From NCBI RefSeq assembly GCF_019972155.1, contig NZ_BOVL01000009.1, positions 178,396 through 242,395 on the forward strand: a stretch of DNA of 64,000 nucleotides, given 5' to 3'. The DNA comes from Bradyrhizobium sp. RD5-C2. GTDB lineage: Bacteria; Pseudomonadota; Alphaproteobacteria; Rhizobiales; Xanthobacteraceae. Position 1 is the first letter of the stretch, and every line of letters begins with the position of its first letter. The notes beneath the pieces are model-generated. The model did not search any database and was not told the origin of the DNA. It was given only the letters and a program-made list of their open reading frames with translations. Below are positions 58,513 to 64,000 of the stretch, in pieces. The translations under genes were made by a program, and so were the position numbers.

Positions 58513-58540
58513 CAATGCCCGCGGCGAGCCGCGGGCATTG
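58513..58540 (+). terminator. Hairpin after phyH
   Basis: CAATGCCCGCGGC, GA, GCCGCGGGCATTG: a 13-bp perfect stem starting 9 bp after the phyH stop, followed by CTGCTTTC. It may partly end transcription before the MFS gene (start 58581). Confidence 0.7.
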
Positions 58541-58580
58541 CTGCTTTCAAGACATAAAAATCAAAATAACGGGGAAACGA

Positions 58581-59927
58581 ATGACCGAGATGGCAACAGA
58601 TGGCGCTCGCACATCGCGCCTGCGTGTGATCCTGGCCGCAAGCATCGGCTCCGCGCTCGAATGGTACGACTTCTTCCTGTACGGCACCGCGGCCGCGCTG
58701 GTGTTCGGCGAGCTGTTCTTTCCGAAGAGCGATCCGGTGGTCGGCACGCTGCTGTCGTTCCTGACCTTCGGCGTCGGCTTCGTGGTGCGGCCGTTCGGCG
58801 GCCTCATATTCGGCATCCTCGGCGACCGCTACGGCCGCAAGCCGGTGCTGGTCGCAACGCTGTTGATGATCGGCATCGGCACCACCGCGATCGGCTTCCT
58901 GCCGACTTATGCGCAGATCGGCGTCTGGGCGCCGATCCTTCTGGTCGCGATGCGCGTGATCCAGGGCCTCGGCGCCGGTGCCGAATATGGCGGCGCGGTG
59001 ATCTATCTGGTCGAGAACGCGCCGCCGAAGCATCGCGGCTTCTGGGGCGGCTTCGCGCCGCTCGGCGTCTCCGTCGGCAATCTGCTCGCCGCCGCCGCTT
59101 TCGCGCTGGTGACGATGTTGCCGCGCGAGGACCTGATGAGCTGGGGTTGGCGCCTGCCCTTCCTCGCAAGCTTCCTCCTGATCGTCGTCGGCATCTTCGT
59201 CCGCATGCGCATCACCGAGACGCCGGTCTACACCCAGGCGGTGGTCGCGCGCGGCAAGGTCGAGCGCAATCCGGCGATGGAGGCGTTGCGCCGGCACCCG
59301 CGCAATTTCTTCGTCGTGCTCGGCGCCCGGATGGCCGAGAACGGGCTTGGCTATTTCTTCCCGGTGTTTGGCCTGAGCTACGTCATCACCACGCTGGGCG
59401 TGCCGAAGGCGGAGGCGCTCAGTGCGCTGATGCTTGCGTTCACGATCGAGCTGTTTGCGATCCTCGGCTTTGCGGCGTTGTCGGACCGGATCGGACGGCG
59501 GCCAGTCTACATGTTCGGCGCGCTGGCCGGCGTGGCGCTTTCCTTCCCGTTCTTCTGGATGGTCGGCACCAAGGAATGGGTCATGATCGCGCTCGCCTTT
59601 ATCCTGGCGCGCGCCGTGGTGACGGCGGCGATGTTCGGGCCGCAGGCGGCGTATTTCGCCGAACTGTTCCCGCCGCAACGCCGCTTCGCCGGCTTTGCCT
59701 TCGCGCGCGAGCTCGGCTCGCTGCTGTCAGGCGGCCCCGCGCCATTCGTCGCCACCGCGCTGGTGGCAGCCTACGGCACCTGGTGGCCGGTCGCCTGCTA
59801 CGCGATGTTCCTGTCGGCCTGCACGGTGGTTGCAATCTGGATCGGGCCGGAGACCTATCAGGAGAACATCGCCGCCGACACGAGCGAACAGGCCGAGCTG
59901 CCCGCGGCGATCCCGGCGCGGGCATGA
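58581..59927 (+). CDS. MFS transporter, metabolite:H+ symporter type
   Basis: 448 residues from the ATG at 58581 (MTEMATDGARTSRLRVILAASIG), with GGGGAAACGA upstream. Twelve helices; ASIGSALEWYDFFLYGTAAALVFGELFFP, GGLIFGILGDRYGRKPVLVATLLM and FGPQAAYFAELFPPQRRFAGFA are hallmarks of the metabolite:H+ symporters (ProP, KgtP, ShiA). It is an uptake carrier for organic acids or polyols. It lies between phyH and the TIM-barrel isomerase gene in the LacI-controlled set and so probably imports the pathway substrate. Confidence 0.94.
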   Translation: MTEMATDGARTSRLRVILAASIGSALEWYDFFLYGTAAALVFGELFFPKSDPVVGTLLSFLTFGVGFVVRPFGGLIFGILGDRYGRKPVLVATLLMIGIGTTAIGFLPTYAQIGVWAPILLVAMRVIQGLGAGAEYGGAVIYLVENAPPKHRGFWGGFAPLGVSVGNLLAAAAFALVTMLPREDLMSWGWRLPFLASFLLIVVGIFVRMRITETPVYTQAVVARGKVERNPAMEALRRHPRNFFVVLGARMAENGLGYFFPVFGLSYVITTLGVPKAEALSALMLAFTIELFAILGFAALSDRIGRRPVYMFGALAGVALSFPFFWMVGTKEWVMIALAFILARAVVTAAMFGPQAAYFAELFPPQRRFAGFAFARELGSLLSGGPAPFVATALVAAYGTWWPVACYAMFLSACTVVAIWIGPETYQENIAADTSEQAELPAAIPARA

Positions 59928-59930
59928 TCG

Positions 59931-60791
59931 GTGGCGCAGCAACTGCGCGTCCTGCAGTCGCTCTGGGCAATGGAGCGGCGGCTGGCCGACGAGGACGAGT
60001 GGCCGCTGCAAACCCAGCTCGCGATGATCCGCGATGCCGGGTTTGACGGCGCCGGCGTGCGCTTCATCGATCCCGCCTTCGCGCGCGAGGTGACGAGCTT
60101 CCTTCGCGCGCATCGCATGATCTGGCAGGCGCAATGCTATCCGAAGAACGTCGACGACCTGAAACCGGTGCTCGAGCTGGTGGCACAGCTCGGTGCAGAT
60201 CACGTCAACCTGCAACCGGACATCCGTCCGCGGCGGCTCGCCGACTGCATTCCCCTGCTCGAAGGCTGGCGGCGGCTTGGCGCGCAGGCCGGCGTCGCCG
60301 TGCATGTCGAGACCCATCGCGATCGCATGACGACTGACCTGTTCTTCATGCTCGATCTGCTCGACCGCTTTCCCGATCTGCGGCTGACCGCCGATCTCTC
60401 GCATTACCTGGTCGGGCGCGAATTCGCCTGGCCGGTCGACGACGCGAACCATGCGATGATCCATCGCATCCTCGACCATGCCTGGGGCATCCACGGCCGC
60501 ATCGCGAGCCGCGAGCAGGAGCAGATCTCGCTCGGCTTTCCGCAGCATCAGGGCTGGGTGTCGCTATTCATGGACTGGTGGGACTACGGCATCCGTTCCT
60601 GGCGCAAGCGCGCCGGGCCCGATGCGACCCTGACTTTCCTGTGCGAGCTCGGTCCCCCACCCTATGCCATCACCGGGCCCGACGGCAGGGAATTGTCCGA
60701 CCGCTGGCAGGACGCGCTGGTCATGAAGGACATGATCCGCGCGCTGTGGGATCGCATCGCGAACGAGCCGCACGGCGCTGCATCGGGTTGA
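59931..60791 (+). CDS. Sugar phosphate isomerase/epimerase-like TIM-barrel protein
   Basis: 286 residues from the GTG at 59931, three bases after the MFS stop; no ATG is available nearby. The AP-endonuclease-2-like TIM barrel (xylose-isomerase-like) is shown by LAMIRDAGFDGAGVRFIDPAFAREVTSFLRAH, VAVHVETHRDRMTTDLFFMLDLLDRFPDLRLTADLSHYLVG and HAWGIHGRIAS, carrying the typical metal-ligand Glu, His and Asp positions (E in HVETHR, D and H in TADLSHY). It may isomerise or dehydrate a sugar, inosose or lactone. Likely the last gene of the LacI-controlled set. Confidence 0.87.
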   Translation: MAQQLRVLQSLWAMERRLADEDEWPLQTQLAMIRDAGFDGAGVRFIDPAFAREVTSFLRAHRMIWQAQCYPKNVDDLKPVLELVAQLGADHVNLQPDIRPRRLADCIPLLEGWRRLGAQAGVAVHVETHRDRMTTDLFFMLDLLDRFPDLRLTADLSHYLVGREFAWPVDDANHAMIHRILDHAWGIHGRIASREQEQISLGFPQHQGWVSLFMDWWDYGIRSWRKRAGPDATLTFLCELGPPPYAITGPDGRELSDRWQDALVMKDMIRALWDRIANEPHGAASG

Positions 60792-60852
60792 TCCAGAGAA
60801 GCTGCAACGGCATGCTGCGGCGAAGCGCCATTCGGAACGCGGCGAAGCCCTC

Positions 60853-62361
60853 ATGCGTGACCATCAGGTCCCTGCTTCTCGACGCCTCGCCTGCGTCATT
60901 GTGCTGGCCATTGCGGCCTTTGCCCACGCGAAGGCCGCCCCGGCAGAACTGACGCTTGACGTCGCCACCATGCCGCGTGTCGCGACCATCGACCCGCGCT
61001 TCCAGTCCTACAACATCGAGATGGTCGAGGTGACCGGCGGGCGGTTCTGGAAGCCTTATGCCGCCGCCGCACGGCCGGGTGCGAAGCCGGAACGGTTCGC
61101 AGCGCGCACGCCGATCGATCTGCACGATGGCAGGCTACGCAAGCTCGCAGCAGCGCTCGCTCCCGCCTACCTTCGTGTGAGCGGAACCTGGGCCAACAGC
61201 ACGTTCTTTGCGGATTCCGACGCGCCACCATCGGCGCCACCGGCCGGCTTCAAGGGTGTGCTGACACGACAGCAATGGCGGGATGTGATCGACTTCTCGC
61301 ACGCCGTCGACGCTCCCATTGTCACGTCCCTTGCGATCAGCGCCGGCACGCGTGGTGCTGACGGCCGATGGACCTCCGAACAGGCCCGGCAGCTCCTCGC
61401 TTTCACGAAATCGACGAGCGGCGAGATCGCCGCAGCGGAGTTCATGAACGAGCCCGATCTGCCGGCCATCGGCGGCGCGCCCGAGCACTACGATGCCGCC
61501 GCTTACGGCCGCGATTTCGCAACGTTCCGCGCATTCATGAAGGACACCGCACCCGGCGTGACGATCCTCGGCCCAGGCACGATCGGCACCGGCGCGGATG
61601 CAAAAGCCCTCTTTGCAGTCTCGGCAGCGGGCATCGACGCGACCTCCTACCATCATTATGGCGCGCTCTCGGCGCGATGTTCCGGCGATCGCACGGCAAG
61701 GCAGGCGCTGTCAGACCAATGGCTGGCACGAACCGGCAAGACGCTCGCCTTCTACCAGGCGCTGCGCGACCGGCTCGCACCGGGCAAGCCGATCTGGCTG
61801 ACCGAGACCGCCGAGACCGCGTGCGGCGGCAACCGCTGGGCCGCGACTTTTGCCGATACGTTCCGCTATCTCGATCAGCTCGGGCGGCTCGCCAAGACCG
61901 GCGTTCAGGTGGTGATGCACAACACGCTGATCGCGAGCGACTACGGGCTGCTCGACGAGCGAACCCATCTGCCGCGGCCGAACTACTGGGCCGCGCTGCT
62001 GTGGCGACGGTTGATGGGGACCACCGTGTTCGATGCCGGCGTCGCCGAGCAACCCGGTCTCCACGTCTATGCCCATTGCGCGCGCGACGTGCCTGATGGA
62101 ATAGCCCTGCTCGTCATCAACAATGATCGGCGGATGCGGCGCAAGCTGACGCTGCCGGCGGCATCGCAACGCTACACATTCGCGAGCGAAAGGCCCGCCG
62201 ACGGCAATGTTCGGCTCAATGGCAGCGCGCTTGCGCTCGGGCCTTCCGACCAGCTTCCCGCCTTGCATGGCGAGCCGGCCCCGGCGGGCGCGCTCGTGTT
62301 CGCTCCCGCAACGATCACGTTCCTGACCGTTGCCAATGCGGGCAACACCAACTGCCGGTAG
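60853..62361 (+). CDS. Exported glycoside hydrolase, GH79 heparanase-like
   Basis: 502 residues with an N-terminal signal (residues 1-29, ending AHAKAAP). A clan-A TIM barrel is suggested by YLRVSGTWANSTFF, the acid/base Glu E200 in AAEFMNEPDLP (general NEP motif) and the nucleophile E318 in KPIWLTETAETACGG, plus SYHHYGAL. This spacing and the WLTET phrase resemble GH79 (heparanase and beta-glucuronidase). A beta-sandwich tail (about 395-502) follows. The target may be a uronic-acid polysaccharide. The start has only a weak ribosome site. It is 61 bp after the isomerase gene, but its own promoter is possible. Confidence 0.75.
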   Translation: MRDHQVPASRRLACVIVLAIAAFAHAKAAPAELTLDVATMPRVATIDPRFQSYNIEMVEVTGGRFWKPYAAAARPGAKPERFAARTPIDLHDGRLRKLAAALAPAYLRVSGTWANSTFFADSDAPPSAPPAGFKGVLTRQQWRDVIDFSHAVDAPIVTSLAISAGTRGADGRWTSEQARQLLAFTKSTSGEIAAAEFMNEPDLPAIGGAPEHYDAAAYGRDFATFRAFMKDTAPGVTILGPGTIGTGADAKALFAVSAAGIDATSYHHYGALSARCSGDRTARQALSDQWLARTGKTLAFYQALRDRLAPGKPIWLTETAETACGGNRWAATFADTFRYLDQLGRLAKTGVQVVMHNTLIASDYGLLDERTHLPRPNYWAALLWRRLMGTTVFDAGVAEQPGLHVYAHCARDVPDGIALLVINNDRRMRRKLTLPAASQRYTFASERPADGNVRLNGSALALGPSDQLPALHGEPAPAGALVFAPATITFLTVANAGNTNCR

Positions 62362-62375
62362 TGGCTTGGCCTCGC

Positions 62376-63227
62376 CTACGCCGCGTCGAGGTTGGCGTCG
62401 GCGGACTCCGTCGTGCGCGACACCAGGTGACCCAGCATGATGGCGGTCATCAGCCGCTCCATCTCGAGCCATGCGGTGACATGCGACATGGTCGGCCGGC
62501 CACCGAGCGCGAGCTGATTGACGTCGTCGACCGCCGTCAATCCGCGCGGATAGAACTCGCGGAAGATCACGCGCTCGGCCAGACCGTCGACCAGGCGGAA
62601 ATTCAGCGTCTTCGATAGTTCGTTGAGGGCTTCGCCGACCAGGCGCTTGTTGCGTGAACCGATCGTCGAGAGGCGATTGCGCAGCACCACCCACTCGAAT
62701 GCCGGCAGATCCTGCGCGCTGCGCTCGCGCCGCGCTTCCTCCACCATCTTCGAATAGTGGCTGATGCCGGTGACCTTGAAGTCGTTCGGATCGACGGTGC
62801 CGAGCACGTCGAAGTCGAGGAAGCTGTCGTTCAGCGGTGTAATCAGCGTGTTCGCCAGCGAATGCGTGAACGTCGTCAGATAGGTGTCGTAGCCGGGGCA
62901 ATCGATGACGACGAAATCGTGCGACCGGCCGAGCCGCTCGACGATCTCGGCAAGCGCGCTGCGGCCGAGCGTCTCGACTTCGCTGCTTCTGCCGCTCACC
63001 GTCTCGAAGCACATATGCGCCGGGATATCGAGATTCAGCGAGGTTTGCCGCGCCCAATCCCGCCGGTTATCGACGTAGTGCGTCAGCGACTTCTGCTTGT
63101 TGTCGAGATCGATGGTGGCGACACGCTGACCCGCCTTGATCAGCGCGATGGCGACATGCATGGCAATTGTCGACTTGCCCGAGCCGCCCTTGTTATTTCC
63201 GACAACAATTACTCGTGCGTTTGTCAT
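62376..63227 (-). CDS. mipZ: MipZ-family ParA-type ATPase (division-site positioning)
   Basis: 283 residues. The deviant Walker A NNKGGSGKST (11-20, lysines at 13 and 18) and the patterns TIDLDNKQKSLTHYVDNR, FVVIDCPGYDTYLTTFTHSLANTLITPLNDSFLDFDVLG match MipZ, the alphaproteobacterial protein that forms a pole-to-midcell gradient with ParB and keeps FtsZ polymerisation at midcell. EWVVLRNRLSTIGSRNKR and the C-terminal VTAWLEMERLM are also typical. It is on the minus strand, convergent with the GH79-like gene (14 bp between stops). No parAB operon is visible in the window. Confidence 0.92.
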   Translation of the reverse strand: MTNARVIVVGNNKGGSGKSTIAMHVAIALIKAGQRVATIDLDNKQKSLTHYVDNRRDWARQTSLNLDIPAHMCFETVSGRSSEVETLGRSALAEIVERLGRSHDFVVIDCPGYDTYLTTFTHSLANTLITPLNDSFLDFDVLGTVDPNDFKVTGISHYSKMVEEARRERSAQDLPAFEWVVLRNRLSTIGSRNKRLVGEALNELSKTLNFRLVDGLAERVIFREFYPRGLTAVDDVNQLALGGRPTMSHVTAWLEMERLMTAIMLGHLVSRTTESADANLDAA

Positions 63228-63454
63228 GGGAATCCATACCTGACGCTTGAGTGAAAGCAGGACGAAATTGAATTTAATGAATGGATTCGAATCTCCCTGA
63301 TTCGACGAATCTCGACAAGAGTCGTCGCACGGTCATCGTTATCGAAATTGACGCGGCTGCGACAACATTGTCACAACCGCAATTCGAGCACGTATCGTGA
63401 ACGCAGCATGCTGCGCCGCGGGCTGGCGCGCCGCCGGGACTAGCGCTTCGGGGA
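63228..63454. other. Intergenic region upstream of mipZ
   Basis: 227 bp holding the mipZ promoter and the end of the crotonase transcript. It is notably AT-richer (GAATTTAATGAATGGATTCG) than surrounding genes. No terminator or clear promoter box could be defined. Confidence 0.4.
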
Positions 63455-64000
63455 CTAGCGTCCCTGGAACACCGCGGCGCGGCGCTCGACGAACGACTTG
63501 ATGCCCTCGGCCGCATCTGATGTGTTGAGCACGCGTTCGCGGATCTGCGGGATGATCGCAATTGCCGCCTGCTCGCCGGCTTCGATGAACCTGCGGCCCG
63601 CCTCTTTCGTGACCTGGATTCCGAGTGGCGCGTTGCGCGCGATGATCTCCGCAAGCGCCATCGCACGCTCGATCTGCTGACCGGCCGGCACGACCTCCTG
63701 CACGAGGCCTATCCGGTGCGCTTCTGCGGCAGTGAACTCATCGCAGAGCAAGAGGTGATACATCGCATCGCCCCACCCTGCGCGGCTGATGTAGCGGAAA
63801 TGCGCGCCGGCCAGCGGCGCGATGCCGCGCTTGGCTTCCATCTGGCAGAACCGGCTGTCGTCTGCGGCAATGACGATATCACCGGCCAGCATCATCTCGA
63901 TCCCGACAGTGAACACGATGCCCTGCACGGCCGTGATGATCGGCTTCCGGCACCGCTTCGACAATCCAAAGGGATCGACGTTGCCCTCCGGCAGCGGCTT
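63455..64000 (-). CDS. Enoyl-CoA hydratase/isomerase family protein (partial, N-terminus beyond right edge)
   Basis: About the C-terminal 181 residues of a crotonase. The reading frame runs on without a stop to the edge (PLPEGNVDPFGLSKRCRKPI), so the start lies outside. The crotonase core is AVQGIVFTVGIEMMLAGDIVIAADDSRFCQMEAKRGIAPLAGAHFRYISRAGWGDAMYHLLLCDEFTAAEAHRIGLVQEVVPAG. The protein should be about 260 residues. It uses a CoA thioester. Distinct from the crotonase at 52685-53452. It ends FVERRAAVFQGR, a common C-terminus of hydratases. Confidence 0.9.
   Translation of the reverse strand, partial: KPLPEGNVDPFGLSKRCRKPIITAVQGIVFTVGIEMMLAGDIVIAADDSRFCQMEAKRGIAPLAGAHFRYISRAGWGDAMYHLLLCDEFTAAEAHRIGLVQEVVPAGQQIERAMALAEIIARNAPLGIQVTKEAGRRFIEAGEQAAIAIIPQIRERVLNTSDAAEGIKSFVERRAAVFQGR

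Noticed and set aside
1..64000. tRNA, rRNA, CRISPR arrays, insertion sequences, prophage genes
   Set aside because: Looked for on both strands by eye; no cloverleaf with conserved TTCGANTC-type arm, no regularly spaced repeats and no transposase or integrase motif was found.

Overview
The window is a 64-kb piece of a GC-rich alphaproteobacterial chromosome, most likely Bradyrhizobium or a close relative. The evidence is the high G+C, a MipZ-type ATPase, an abundance of ABC transporters for small organics, sigma-54 (-24/-12) promoters, and several dispersed palindromic elements of a kind I recognise from Bradyrhizobium intergenic DNA. No tRNA, rRNA, CRISPR array, transposase or phage gene was seen.

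Layout. 0-3.3 kb: hydantoinase/oxoprolinase subunits (hyuA is cut by the left edge). 3.6-6.8 kb: a tightly overlapped operon of a DUF305 protein with a Met/His-rich tail, a YVTN beta-propeller, an ECF sigma factor and a membrane anti-sigma factor. 6.8-17.1 kb: an MFS carrier, a CmcJ-like oxygenase and a sulfonate-sulfur locus (three substrate-binding proteins, one permease/ATPase pair, an SsuD-like monooxygenase and an SfnB-like flavoprotein). 17.3-18.6 kb: a degenerate SDR and HU. 19-26.6 kb: a complete dipeptide-type ABC importer with fused ATPases, an amine oxidase and a VOC protein. 26.7-29.8 kb: a sugar-type ABC importer without an ATPase gene. 29.8-34.7 kb: a stretch whose left half is lower in GC, with DUF2721, DUF1254, AraC, hydrolase and NTF2-like genes. 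34.8-49.1 kb: a nitrogen-scavenging zone with two biuret-hydrolase-like cysteine hydrolases, a formamidase, an allantoate-amidohydrolase-like M20 enzyme, a BMP-family ABC importer, a PuuE-type allantoinase and DUF3830; a YeiH/LysR pair and an orphan histidine kinase are interspersed. 49.3-55 kb: FabG, an attenuated trpS, an epimerase, a crotonase with a MarR regulator, and a CHAD protein. 55-60.8 kb: SulP and a LacI-controlled PhyH/MFS/TIM-barrel catabolic cluster. 60.8-64 kb: a GH79-like secreted hydrolase, MipZ, and a crotonase cut by the right edge.

The most striking signals are regulatory. (1) trpS is preceded by a 15-codon leader ORF with tandem Trp codons, mutually exclusive hairpins and an intrinsic terminator, which is a ribosome-mediated attenuator on what looks like an auxiliary TrpRS. 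(2) Three near-consensus sigma-54 promoters, two of them divergent, drive the cysteine hydrolase, the formamidase and the BMP transporter operon, tying these amide and ureide genes to nitrogen control. (3) Paired palindromic operators sit at the marR gene and between the lacI-type and phyH genes.
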